Shown here in pieces: positions 34,304-42,872 of a stretch of DNA of 64,000 nucleotides. Position 1 is the first letter of the stretch, and every line of letters starts with the position of its first letter. The stretch is from Allobosea sp. 117 (GTDB lineage: Bacteria; Pseudomonadota; Alphaproteobacteria; Rhizobiales; Xanthobacteraceae). The notes beneath the pieces were generated by a model that made no database searches, was not told where the DNA came from, and worked only from the letters and a program-made list of their open reading frames with translations. The position numbers and the translations under genes were made by a program. The stretch is taken from assembly GCF_000702305.1 (NCBI RefSeq), contig NZ_JNLC01000012.1, positions 360,336 through 424,335 on the forward strand, given 5' to 3'.

Positions 34304-35962
34304 TCAGGCGACCTCCGCGACACGGCTCGCGACAGCTCCGCCGGCTTCAACACCTGCGCGCCGGTCATCGAGGACCATGCGCGCCAGCTTGGCACCGATC
34401 ATCATGGCGGGAGCATTGGTGTTGCCCGAGACGATCTCGGGCATGATCGAGCAATCCGCGACCCGCAGTCCCGCGATGCCCCGTACCCGCAGCCGTGCAT
34501 CCACCACGGCGCGCTCGTCCGGCCCCATCCGGCAGGTGCCAGTGGGATGATAGATCGTCGTCGAATTCATCCGGGCCCAGTCGAGCAGTTCCTCATCGTT
34601 CTCAAGGGCCGCCACCGGCCGGAACTCCTCCGAGATCGCCGATCGCAGCGGCTCGGTGCGGGCGATCTGGCGGGCCATGCGGATGCCGGCCACCACAGTG
34701 TCGCGATCGGTCGCCGTCGCGAGATAATTCGGAGCGATAAGCGGATGCGTCAGCGGATCGGCCGATTTCAGTGCGACGGTTCCCCGGCTTTCGGGACGCA
34801 ACTGGCAGACGGACTGGGTGAAGGCCGAGAAGGGATGGACGCCTTCCCCGGGGCTGTCGGCCGACCAGGGCTGGATGTGGAACTGGATGTCCGGCGTCGC
34901 GAGCCCCGGCCGCGTCTTCATGAACCCGAAGACGAGGCTCGCCGCCATGGTCATCGGCCCGGTGCGGAACAGCGCGTATTCGAGACCCATACGCGCCTTG
35001 TTGAGGAGGCTGCGCACCTCGTCGTTCAGCGTCGCCTCGTGACACTTGAAGACCAGCCGTGCCTGGAGGTGGTCCTGAAGATTGCGGCCGACCTCCGGGA
35101 GATCGCACCGGACCTCGATGCCGTGCTCGCGCAGCCGGCGGCCGTCACCGATGCCCGACAGCATGAGGATGTGCGGCGATCCGATCGCTCCTGCGCTCAG
35201 GATGACCTCGTGGCTGGCGCGCACGATCTCAAGGCTGCCGTCGTCGCGGCGCAGCTCGACGCCGGTCGCGCGCCCGCCCTCGATCACGACGCGCAGCACA
35301 TGGGCATCCGTCACGACCGAGAGATTCCGGCGATCGCGCACCGGCTTCAGAAAGGCCGTCGCGGAGGAGCAGCGGCGCCCGCGGTCGACGGTCAGTTGGA
35401 AATGGCCGACCCCCTCCTGCACCGGCCCGTTATAGTCCGGGTTGTAGGCATGGCCGAGAGACAGGGCAGCCTCGATCCAGCGCTCGCAGATCTCGCGCCG
35501 CAGGCGAGGGTCCGATACCTGCAGCTCACCCGCCGTGCCGCGGCCTTCGCCGCCACCGCGCTGAAACGTCTCCAGGCTTTCGAAGATCGGCCCCACCTCG
35601 CTCCAGGACCAGCCCGCATTGCCCATCTGCGCCCAGCGGTCATAGTCCTCGCGCTGCCCTCGTACATAGAGCAGGCCGTTGAGCGACGACGAGCCGCCCA
35701 GCACCTTGCCGCGCGGCCAGTTCAGTTGCCGCCCGTTCAGCCCCGGATCCTTCTCGGTCTGGTAGCACCAGTCGAAGTCGGGATTGTGCATGGTCTTGAA
35801 ATAGCCGACCGGGACGTGAATCCAGGGGCTCGAATCCTTCCCCCCGGCCTCGATCAGAATCACCCGGACCGTGGGATCGGCGCTCAGCCGGTTGGCGATC
35901 ACGCATCCTGCGGAGCCCGCGCCCACGACCACGTAGTCCGCCGTCTCCATCGCCTGCCTCAT
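34304..35962 (-). CDS. GMC-family dehydrogenase, possible isethionate dehydrogenase (IseJ-like)
   Basis: 552 residues with VVGAGSAGC at the N-terminus, KVLGGSSSLNG, and the C-terminal YHPTGTCRMG and SGNTNAP active-site regions. Starts at 35962 and 35950 both have GAGG upstream. From memory of the literature, the membrane-bound isethionate dehydrogenase IseJ of Cupriavidus necator is of this type, and its neighbours include an MFS transporter and an IclR regulator. The same set is found here (36071, 37613), next to xsc. It would oxidise isethionate to sulfoacetaldehyde. Choline or another alcohol remains possible. Confidence 0.85.
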   Translation of the reverse strand: MRQAMETADYVVVGAGSAGCVIANRLSADPTVRVILIEAGGKDSSPWIHVPVGYFKTMHNPDFDWCYQTEKDPGLNGRQLNWPRGKVLGGSSSLNGLLYVRGQREDYDRWAQMGNAGWSWSEVGPIFESLETFQRGGGEGRGTAGELQVSDPRLRREICERWIEAALSLGHAYNPDYNGPVQEGVGHFQLTVDRGRRCSSATAFLKPVRDRRNLSVVTDAHVLRVVIEGGRATGVELRRDDGSLEIVRASHEVILSAGAIGSPHILMLSGIGDGRRLREHGIEVRCDLPEVGRNLQDHLQARLVFKCHEATLNDEVRSLLNKARMGLEYALFRTGPMTMAASLVFGFMKTRPGLATPDIQFHIQPWSADSPGEGVHPFSAFTQSVCQLRPESRGTVALKSADPLTHPLIAPNYLATATDRDTVVAGIRMARQIARTEPLRSAISEEFRPVAALENDEELLDWARMNSTTIYHPTGTCRMGPDERAVVDARLRVRGIAGLRVADCSIMPEIVSGNTNAPAMMIGAKLARMVLDDRRAGVEAGGAVASRVAEVA

Positions 35963-36070
35963 CTCGTGATCCTCATTTCTGAGACCATCGGCCTCGAAAA
36001 CTCTGCCTTTCGCTGAATGGCGGACTCCCCCTCGCCCGCGAGGGAGAGTCCGTCTGGCGACCGGGAGGTT

Positions 36071-37381
36071 TCAGGAAAGACGGCGACGCCGGCCGATGAG
36101 GATCGCGCTGAACATCGAGACGAGCGCGGCGAAAACCACGTAGACACACAGCCAGAACGGATCGTTGTTGTTCGCCGTCATCAGGTAGGTGGCGATCATC
36201 GGCGTGATGCCGGACGCGAAGATGCCCGAGAACTGGTACACGAAGGATATGCCCGTGTAGCGCACCGTCGGATCGAACAGATCGGCGAACAATGCGGCCT
36301 CGGGGCCGTAGCACATCGGATAGATGACGCCGAAGGGCAGCACGATACCGAGCACGATCAGTACCGGGTCGCCGGTCGACATCAGCCAGAAGGCGGGAAA
36401 GACGCTGAGGGCCAGCAGCAGCGATCCCCAGGCATAGGTCGTCGGGCGGCCGATCCGGTCGGAGACCCGTCCGAAGAAGGGAATGAATATCACCATCACC
36501 ATCGCCGCGGCGCACACCGTCCAGAGGGCCTGCGTGCGGTCGATGCCGACGAATTTCGTCAGGTAGAGGATCGAGAACACCGCGAAGATGTTGAAGAACA
36601 CACCGTCGATGTACCGGGCGCCCATGCCCAGGACCACATTGCCGGGATAGCGCTTCAGCATGTCGGCGAACGGCAGAGCGAGGTCGCGCCCCCGCGATTC
36701 AGCCTTCGCCTTCTCGAATTCGGGGCTCTCGCCGATGTTCGAGCGGATCCAGGTGCCGAGCAACACCAGCACGATCGATCCGACGAAGGCGGCACGCCAT
36801 CCCCACGACATGAAGTCTTCGTCGGGAAGCAGCGTGAGGAGAGCCATGACGCCGGAGGACATGAACAGGCCGAGCGACAGGCCGATCTGGGGGATCGAGG
36901 CGTAGAAGCCCCGCTTGTTCTGTGGGGCATACTCATAGGCCATGAGCACGGCCCCGCCCCATTCGCCGCCGATGCCGATGCCCTGCAGCACGCGCAGCAG
37001 CAGCAGCAGGACGGGCGCCAGAATGCCGATCGACGCGTAGCTCGGCAGCAGGCCGATCGCCACGGTGGCGCCGCCCATCAGCATCAGCGTGATCACCAGC
37101 ATCGTCTTGCGGCCGATCCGGTCGCCGAAATGGCCGAAGATCAGGCCGCCGAAGGGGCGGGCGACGAAACCGACCGCGAACGTCGCGTAGGCCAGCATGA
37201 TCGAGACGGTGGGATTGTCGGCCGGAAAGTACAGCTTGTTGAAGACGATACCGGCGACCACACCATAGAGAAAGAAATCATACCATTCGATCGTCGAGCC
37301 GATGAGGCTCGCAGCGACAACCTTGCGCAGGCCGCTCACATGCGTGCCTTTGCCTACGGAATCCAGAGCGATATCCGACAT
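36071..37381 (-). CDS. MFS permease, metabolite:H+ symporter (MHS) family
   Basis: 436 residues with 12 predicted membrane segments. MHS features are WYDFFLYG near the start, the loop 2-3 motif GHFGDRIGRKTMLV, and GIGIGGEWGGAVLMAYEYAP. ATG 37381 follows GGGAGGG. It probably shares a transcript with the downstream GMC gene and is divergent from an IclR regulator. A sulfonate such as isethionate is a reasonable substrate from context (IseU-like role), but related proteins carry many organic acids and betaines. Confidence 0.85.
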   Translation of the reverse strand: MSDIALDSVGKGTHVSGLRKVVAASLIGSTIEWYDFFLYGVVAGIVFNKLYFPADNPTVSIMLAYATFAVGFVARPFGGLIFGHFGDRIGRKTMLVITLMLMGGATVAIGLLPSYASIGILAPVLLLLLRVLQGIGIGGEWGGAVLMAYEYAPQNKRGFYASIPQIGLSLGLFMSSGVMALLTLLPDEDFMSWGWRAAFVGSIVLVLLGTWIRSNIGESPEFEKAKAESRGRDLALPFADMLKRYPGNVVLGMGARYIDGVFFNIFAVFSILYLTKFVGIDRTQALWTVCAAAMVMVIFIPFFGRVSDRIGRPTTYAWGSLLLALSVFPAFWLMSTGDPVLIVLGIVLPFGVIYPMCYGPEAALFADLFDPTVRYTGISFVYQFSGIFASGITPMIATYLMTANNNDPFWLCVYVVFAALVSMFSAILIGRRRRLS

Positions 37382-37503
37382 TGCGCCCTCCCTACGTGGC
37401 GACGTTGTTTTTTATGATTTTCATTTTGGGCCGACGTCTTTGCGTCGGCTCACTCCCCTATGCTGTCATGTTACAAAATCGAGTCAATGCTTTTTGAGAC
37501 TTT

Positions 37504-37524
37504 GAGTATCACTATTGGATACTC
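37504..37524. promoter_or_regulatory. Inverted repeat in the MFS/IclR divergent promoter
   Basis: GAGTATC (37504-37510), a 7-nt spacer, GATACTC (37518-37524). A second small repeat CACAT/ATGTG lies at 37537-37551. The 37382-37612 region is A/T-rich and holds promoters for both directions. The first repeat is a likely IclR-type operator by position. Confidence 0.45.
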
Positions 37525-37612
37525 TAACGGATTTCGCACATGCGATATGTGTCGGTTGCCGGCGCGCAGGCGCGGTATAGAATGAGCGGCACATACGGGT
37601 TGCAGCGTTGAA

Positions 37613-38374
37613 ATGAGCGAACAAGAAGCCGCCGAATCCCCTCCGAGCCTGAGGTATCTCCTGATCCTCGAGGTTCTGGCGGCCGAAGCCCGGCCGATGA
37701 CGCCCACCGAGATCAACGCCCTGCTGAAGCTGCCGAAGCCGACCATCCATCGGCTCGTCCGCAATCTCGAGGAACTCGGCTGGCTCAGCCGCCATCTCGA
37801 CGGGCGCAGCTATCTGCCCGGCCCGCGGCTGCGCCAGATGATGCAGGGCCTGGTGCGGGCCGCCAGCCATGCCATGCCGCGCCGCGAAATCCTGCTGCGG
37901 CTGAACGCGCTGGTGGGCGAGACGTGCAATCTGTCGATCCCGGACGACGGCGCGATGATCTATGTCGACCGCGTCGAGACCCAATGGCCGCTGCGAATCG
38001 CCCTGCAGGTCGGCTCGCGCGTCCCGCTGCATGCGACCTCGGCGGGCAAGGCCTGTCTCGGCTCGATGGCCGAGTCCCTGTTCGAGCGGTATCTGCGCAG
38101 CGCCAGCCTCAAGGCCTATACCAGCCGGACCATCACCGACCCGGCGGCACTGCGCGAGGAGGTCATCCGCATCCGTGCCCAGGGCCATGCGGAAGACAAT
38201 CAGGAATTCGTCGACGGCATGATCGCGCTGGCGGTGCCGGTGAAGGATCGCCAGGGGCATCTCGCGGCGACGGTTTCCTTTCATGCGCCGATGCAGCGCA
38301 TGTCGCTGGAGGAGGGCCGCAAGCACCTGCCCGACCTGCGCGCCGCCGCGCGTGAGCTCGCCGAACTGTTGTAG
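37613..38374 (+). CDS. IclR-family transcriptional regulator
   Basis: 253 residues. The N-terminal winged HTH (LLILEVLAAEARPMTPTEIN; LPKPTIHRLVRNLEELGWL) is followed by the IclR effector domain (ETCNLSIPDDGAMIYVDRVE; HATSAGKACLGSM; QGHAEDNQEFVDGMIALAVP). It is divergent from the MHS permease and GMC dehydrogenase. A paralogue lies at 40904; both flank xsc. Probable regulator of the isethionate-like branch, responding to the substrate or to sulfoacetaldehyde. Confidence 0.9.
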   Translation: MSEQEAAESPPSLRYLLILEVLAAEARPMTPTEINALLKLPKPTIHRLVRNLEELGWLSRHLDGRSYLPGPRLRQMMQGLVRAASHAMPRREILLRLNALVGETCNLSIPDDGAMIYVDRVETQWPLRIALQVGSRVPLHATSAGKACLGSMAESLFERYLRSASLKAYTSRTITDPAALREEVIRIRAQGHAEDNQEFVDGMIALAVPVKDRQGHLAATVSFHAPMQRMSLEEGRKHLPDLRAAARELAELL

Positions 38375-38468
38375 GCCATCCCACCCGCATTGCTGCCATG
38401 CAGCAAGAACGGCGCCGCGTCTTTGCAGCGCAGCAAAACGCATGCTATCGACGGCTGATCGTTCCTTG

Positions 38469-38699
38469 ATGGCTCCTGCAATGAACCGGACCGAGCGGCT
38501 GCACGTCGCCTTGTTTCTTGCCACCTCCTTTTGCCTGCTCGTGGCTCTCGTGCAGGCGCACAGGCCCGTCCCTGCCCCCTTCTCGAGCGACGAGGCGGTG
38601 CAGTCCGTGGCGCGAGCCTTCGATGCCCTGAAGCAGAACATGTTGGAGATCGGGCGCGGCGAGGGCGACGGCGCCCTGCCGTTCTATCCGGGGAACTGA
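38469..38699 (+). CDS. Small hypothetical protein with N-terminal membrane or signal segment
   Basis: 76 residues from ATG 38469; an in-frame ATG at 38481 is an alternative. One hydrophobic segment (LHVALFLATSFCLLVALVQA) is followed by a short acidic/polar tail. No known domain. It lies between an IclR gene and the convergent xsc gene, where a coding role is plausible but not proven. Confidence 0.4.
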   Translation: MAPAMNRTERLHVALFLATSFCLLVALVQAHRPVPAPFSSDEAVQSVARAFDALKQNMLEIGRGEGDGALPFYPGN

Positions 38700-38770
38700 G
38701 CACCTCCGAGCCAGGCGGGAGGCCACGGCGTCGAAACCAGCGGTTCCGGCGCCATGCTTGATGACGATAT

Positions 38771-38793
38771 CGGGCGGGTCAGACACCCGCCCG
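38771..38793. terminator. GC-rich hairpin 3' of xsc
   Basis: CGGGCGGGT (38771-38779), CAGAC, ACCCGCCCG (38785-38793) is a perfect 9-bp stem lying 20 bp beyond the xsc stop. It lacks a T run, so it is a strong stem with uncertain terminator activity; it could serve xsc and the convergent small gene. Confidence 0.55.
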
Positions 38794-38813
38794 CATCTCG
38801 GAGATCGGCGGCC

Positions 38814-40607
38814 CTATTCGGCGGCCGCCGCGGTGATCCCTTTCTGCGGACGCATGTCGGAGCGGCTGATGCCCGCGACCCGGACCGGCTTCTTCATGGC
38901 GTCGCGACGGAAGGGTTCGCCCAGTTCCTGGTTGAGGATCACCTCGACGAAGGTCGTCACCCCCTCCGCCTGATCCTTCGCCGCCACCTTGAGCGCTTCG
39001 GTCAGCTCCTGCATCGTCCGCACCGCGACGCCCTTGAAGCCGCACCCCTCCGCCACCTTGGCGAGGCTGAGCTTGGGGTTCAGCTCCGTACCGACGAAAT
39101 TGTTGTCGTACCAGAGCGTCGTGTTGCGCTTCTCGGCGCCCCACTGATAGTTGCGGAACACCACCATGGTGACGGCCGGCCATCCCTCCCGCCCGATCGA
39201 CGTCATCTCGTTGATGGAGATGCCGAAGGCGCCGTCGCCGGCAAAGCCGAACACCGGCGTGTCGGGGCAGCCGATCTTGGCGCCGATGATCGAGGGGAAC
39301 CCGTAGCCGCACGGGCCGAACATCCCGGGCGCCAGATATCTGCGCCCTTCATCGAAGCTCGGATAGGCGTTGCCGATGGCGCAATTGTTGCCGATGTCGG
39401 TGGAGATGATCGCGTTGCGCGGCAGGCCGGCCTGGATCGCGCGCCAGGCCTGGCGCGGCGACATGCGGTCCTTGTCCCGCTCGCGCGCCTCGGCGTTCCA
39501 GCGGGTGCCCGGATCGTCCTCCTCGTGGTCCATCGAGGACAGCGCCTGCAGCCAGGCCGACTTCGTCTGGTGGATGAGCGCCGTGCGCTCCGCACGGCCG
39601 GCGTCGCCCGCGGTCTGCGACAGACGGTCGAGGATCTGGGCCGCCACCTGCTTGGCGTCGCCGCAGATGCCGACGGTGATCTTCTTCGTCAGGCCGATCC
39701 GGTCGGCATTGATGTCGACCTGGATGATCTTGGCCTCTTTCGGCCAATAGTCGATGCCGTAGCCCGGTAGCGTCGAGAACGGATTGAGGCGGGTGCCGAG
39801 AGCGAGCACCACATCCGCCTTGGCGATCAGTTCCATGGCCGCGCGCGAGCCATTGTAGCCGAGCGGTCCGACGGCGAGCGGGTGGCTGCCGGGAAACGCG
39901 TCATTGTGCTGGTAGCCGCAGCAGACCGGCGCCGACAGGCGCTCGGCGAGCGCGGCGGATTCGGCGATGGCATCGCCGATGACCACGCCACCGCCGTTCA
40001 GGATGACCGGGAACCGGGCGCCAGACAGGAGCTCGGCGGCGTCGGCGATGGCGTTCGCCCCGCCCGAGGGGCGCTCCAGCCGCACGATCTGCGGCAGCTC
40101 GATGTCGATCACGTGGGTCCACATGTCGCGCGGCACGTTGATCTGCGCGGGCGCGCAGCCGCGCCAGGCCTTCTCGATCACCCGGTTGAGCACCTCGGCC
40201 ACGCGCGAGGGGTCGCGGACCTCCTCCTGGTAGCAGACCATGTCGCGGAACAGGGCCATCTGCTCGACTTCCTGGAAGCCACCCTGGCCGATGGTCTTGT
40301 TCGCCGCCTGGGGAGTGACCAGCAGCATCGGCGTGTGGTTCCAGTAAGCTGTCTTCATCGCCGTGACGAAGCCCGTCACGCCCGGGCCGTTCTGGGCGAT
40401 GGCCATCGCCATCTTTCCGGTCACCCGGCTGTAGCCGTCGCAGATGAGCCCCGCATTGGTCTCGTGCGCGCAGTCCCAGAAGGTGATGCCGGCACTCGGG
40501 AACAGATCGGACACCGGCATCATGGCCGAGCCGATAATGCCGAAGGCATGCTCTATCCCGTGCATCTGCAGCACTTTGACGAAGGCTTCTTCGGTGGTCA
40601 TCCTCAT
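38814..40607 (-). CDS. xsc: Sulfoacetaldehyde acetyltransferase Xsc
   Basis: 597 residues from ATG 40607 (AAGGAG upstream; the longer frame is non-homologous). This is a ThDP enzyme with features specific to Xsc: MTTEEAFVKVLQMHGIEHAF, CAHETNAG, NHTPMLLVTPQAANKT, SSMDHEEDDPGT, and NQELGEPFRRDAMKKPV. The ThDP/Mg motif GDGAFG lies in the third domain with the distal Asn in FRNYQWG. It converts sulfoacetaldehyde and phosphate to acetyl phosphate and sulfite. It is the central enzyme of the island; pta is close by. Alternative ThDP enzymes (acetolactate synthase, oxalyl-CoA decarboxylase) fit far less well. Confidence 0.95.
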   Translation of the reverse strand: MRMTTEEAFVKVLQMHGIEHAFGIIGSAMMPVSDLFPSAGITFWDCAHETNAGLICDGYSRVTGKMAMAIAQNGPGVTGFVTAMKTAYWNHTPMLLVTPQAANKTIGQGGFQEVEQMALFRDMVCYQEEVRDPSRVAEVLNRVIEKAWRGCAPAQINVPRDMWTHVIDIELPQIVRLERPSGGANAIADAAELLSGARFPVILNGGGVVIGDAIAESAALAERLSAPVCCGYQHNDAFPGSHPLAVGPLGYNGSRAAMELIAKADVVLALGTRLNPFSTLPGYGIDYWPKEAKIIQVDINADRIGLTKKITVGICGDAKQVAAQILDRLSQTAGDAGRAERTALIHQTKSAWLQALSSMDHEEDDPGTRWNAEARERDKDRMSPRQAWRAIQAGLPRNAIISTDIGNNCAIGNAYPSFDEGRRYLAPGMFGPCGYGFPSIIGAKIGCPDTPVFGFAGDGAFGISINEMTSIGREGWPAVTMVVFRNYQWGAEKRNTTLWYDNNFVGTELNPKLSLAKVAEGCGFKGVAVRTMQELTEALKVAAKDQAEGVTTFVEVILNQELGEPFRRDAMKKPVRVAGISRSDMRPQKGITAAAAE

Positions 40608-40849
40608 GGTGCTTCTCCTTGGCCGGACTACCGGCGCGGACCCTTCAGGCGGGCCGCTTCTTTCCTGCATCGTCCGGGACATCTCGTTGGTCGGTACGCA
40701 CGGAAAGCCGCGGCGCGCCGTGCGTGCGTCCGTCCTCCCTTGACTTCGGGCGCGCACTTCGCCGCTAGCTTTCACCGGCCCGGCGGCGATCGTTCTGATC
40801 CCGACTGAGCCAAAGTGTGAACGGAACCAAAATCAGCCGCAAGAGAGAA

Positions 40850-40888
40850 ATTCCATTTTTTCGCTTCAAACGCGATAAAAAATGGAAT
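40850..40888. promoter_or_regulatory. 12-bp perfect inverted repeat upstream of the second IclR gene
   Basis: ATTCCATTTTTT (40850-40861) and AAAAAATGGAAT (40877-40888) flank a 15-nt spacer. It ends 15 bp before the IclR start and lies in the xsc/IclR divergent region. Its TTCCA/TGGAA arms recall IclR-type boxes. Likely the main operator for xsc and the regulator itself. Confidence 0.65.
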
Positions 40889-40903
40889 AGGAATTAAAAA
40901 CAG

Positions 40904-41665
40904 ATGGACGACATCCCTGACGCCCCGCCCGCCATGAAGGTATTCGGCCTGTTGGAGATCATGGCCGCCATGGACCATGCCCCGACGCTGGCCGAGCTCA
41001 CGGATGCCGCCGACCTGCCCAAGCCCACGCTGCACCGCTGGTTGACGATGCTGGAGAATGCGGAGCTGATCCACCGCCTGCCGGACGGACGCCGCTACGA
41101 GCTGGCGTCGCGGGCGACCTCCCTCGCCTTCTCCATCCTCGCCAACAGCCCCGGCTCCGCGCGCCGCCACCAGATCCTGGAACGGGTGGCCCGCGAGCTC
41201 GGCGAGAGCTGCAACTTCACCGTGCTGGAAGGCTCGCAGGTGGTCTATCTCGATCGCGTCGAGGCATCGCTGCCGTTGCGCGTCGCCTTCCAGAAGGGCT
41301 CTCACGTGCCGGCGCACTGCTCGGCGAGCGGCAAGCTGTTCCTCGCCCTGATGCCGCCGGGCAAGCGCGATCGGCTTATCGAAGCCACCGGCCTTATCGC
41401 CTACACGCCCAACACCTTCACCGACCGCACGCGGCTCGAGGCCGAGCTCGGCGAGGTGAGGAAGGCGGGGTTCGCGCTCGACGACGAGGAATTCCTGTCC
41501 GGGCTGTTCTGCATCGCCGTGCCGGTGCTCGACGTCACGCGCAAGCAATGCGTCGCCGCGTTGGCGCTGCAGGCACCGATTCTGCGTCTTTCGCGCGCCA
41601 ACGCGATGGAGCGGCTGCCGACGCTGCAGGCCGCGGCGGAGGCATTGGCCTCGACACTGACATAA
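40904..41665 (+). CDS. IclR-family transcriptional regulator
   Basis: 253 residues. The winged HTH includes LADLPKP-type helices (DLPKPTLHRWLTMLENAELI). The effector domain has ESCNFTVLEGSQVVYLDRVE and HCSASGKLFLALMPP. It is divergent from xsc and lies 33 bp upstream of pta on the same strand, so it is the obvious controller of the central Xsc/Pta step. It is similar in domain layout to the regulator at 37613 but clearly distinct in sequence. Confidence 0.9.
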   Translation: MDDIPDAPPAMKVFGLLEIMAAMDHAPTLAELTDAADLPKPTLHRWLTMLENAELIHRLPDGRRYELASRATSLAFSILANSPGSARRHQILERVARELGESCNFTVLEGSQVVYLDRVEASLPLRVAFQKGSHVPAHCSASGKLFLALMPPGKRDRLIEATGLIAYTPNTFTDRTRLEAELGEVRKAGFALDDEEFLSGLFCIAVPVLDVTRKQCVAALALQAPILRLSRANAMERLPTLQAAAEALASTLT

Positions 41666-41698
41666 CACGCACAACGAAAACGGGAGGGATAGCCGGTC

Positions 41699-42628
41699 AT
41701 GTCGATGCTAGAGACGAGTAATGCCCATCCGCGGCTCGGCATCCTCTCCCGGAAGGCGCTGGAGGCCGGCCCTCTCCGCGTCGGTGTGGTCTATCCCTGT
41801 GAGACCGGCGCGCTCGTCGCCGCACTCGATGCCGCCGATTGCGGCCTGATCGAGCCCGTTCTCATCGGCCCGAGAACCCTCATCTCCCGGATCGCTGACG
41901 CTGCCGAACGGAACATCGCGGACCTCGAAGTGGTCGACGCACCGGACGCGATCCAGTCGGCGCGCCAGGCGGTTGCCCTCGCCGGCATGGGGGCGATCGC
42001 GGCGATCATGAAAGGGTCGCTGCACACGGACGAACTGCTCGGCGCCGTGGTCGGCCGCGACAGTCCCCTGCGCACGGGGCGCCGGGCCAGTCATGTCTTC
42101 TGGTTCGATTGCCCGGTCTACCACAAGCCGCTGATGCTGACCGACGCGGTCATCAACATCGCGCCGACGCTGGCCGAGAAGGCGGACATCGTCCGCAACG
42201 CGGTGGAGCTTGCCCGCAAGCTCGGCATCGACAGCCCCAAGGTGGCGATCCTCGCGCCGGTCGAGACCGTCAATCCGGCGCTGCCGGTGACGATCGACGC
42301 GGCGGCGCTCTGCAAGATGGCCGATCGCGGCCAGATCGCCGGTGCGAAGCTGGACGGACCGCTCGGCTTCGACAATGCCGTGTCGCTGACGGCCGCAGCC
42401 ACCAAGGGGATCGTTTCGGACGTCGCCGGCGAGCCCGACATCCTCTTGGTCCCGGACCTCAACTCCGGCAACAGCCTCTACAAGTCCTTTGTCTATCTGG
42501 GGGGCGCGGCCTGCGCGGGGGTGGTGCTCGGCATGCGCACGCCGATCATCCTGACAAGCCGGGCCGATTCGCAGCAGGCCCGCATCGCCTCCTGCGCCCT
42601 CGCCTCGCTGGCCGTTCGCGAGAACTGA
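41699..42628 (+). CDS. pta: Phosphate acetyltransferase Pta (short type)
   Basis: 309 residues, catalytic Pta/Ptb domain without the long N-terminal regulatory part of enteric Pta. Segments MKGSLHTDELLGAVVGRD, VFWFDCPVYHKPLMLTDAVI and GPLGFDNAVS are typical. A GGGAGGG site precedes ATG 41699. It converts acetyl phosphate from Xsc to acetyl-CoA, so the island ends with a product that enters central metabolism. xsc and pta often occur together in sulfonate clusters. Confidence 0.9.
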   Translation: MSMLETSNAHPRLGILSRKALEAGPLRVGVVYPCETGALVAALDAADCGLIEPVLIGPRTLISRIADAAERNIADLEVVDAPDAIQSARQAVALAGMGAIAAIMKGSLHTDELLGAVVGRDSPLRTGRRASHVFWFDCPVYHKPLMLTDAVINIAPTLAEKADIVRNAVELARKLGIDSPKVAILAPVETVNPALPVTIDAAALCKMADRGQIAGAKLDGPLGFDNAVSLTAAATKGIVSDVAGEPDILLVPDLNSGNSLYKSFVYLGGAACAGVVLGMRTPIILTSRADSQQARIASCALASLAVREN

Positions 42629-42698
42629 TCCGGCGCGGCAGTTCATCGATGGCTTCGGGCTACGGTCGCCGCGATATGGACCTAGGTCCTTCAAATCG

Positions 42699-42759
42699 CT
42701 GGCGCGTCGAGCAGGGCGAAACTGCAAACGCCTATGTTATTGAAATCACTACGCCTTAG
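42699..42759 (+). repeat. Diverged coding-like repeat, copy A
   Basis: This segment translates as WRVEQGETANAYVIEI plus three residues and a stop; small starts at 42649 or 42676 exist. It matches 49439-49499 at about 41 of the first 49 bases. Both copies reach a stop after the same number of codons. Possibly the end of a very small gene or a remnant. Confidence 0.55.
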
Positions 42760-42872
42760 TAACGTGCGCGAAATGGACTTGGCTAGGCCACGCGGTTCAC
42801 GTCAATCAGATGGACCGTATGCTTGCATGGCACGAATGCTGAAGCCATGACTTGCCGCAGCTTCGTTGCAGC

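Noticed and set aside
38814..40607. Acetolactate synthase or oxalyl-CoA decarboxylase
   Set aside because: The protein matches Xsc-specific segments along its whole length, and pta lies nearby.
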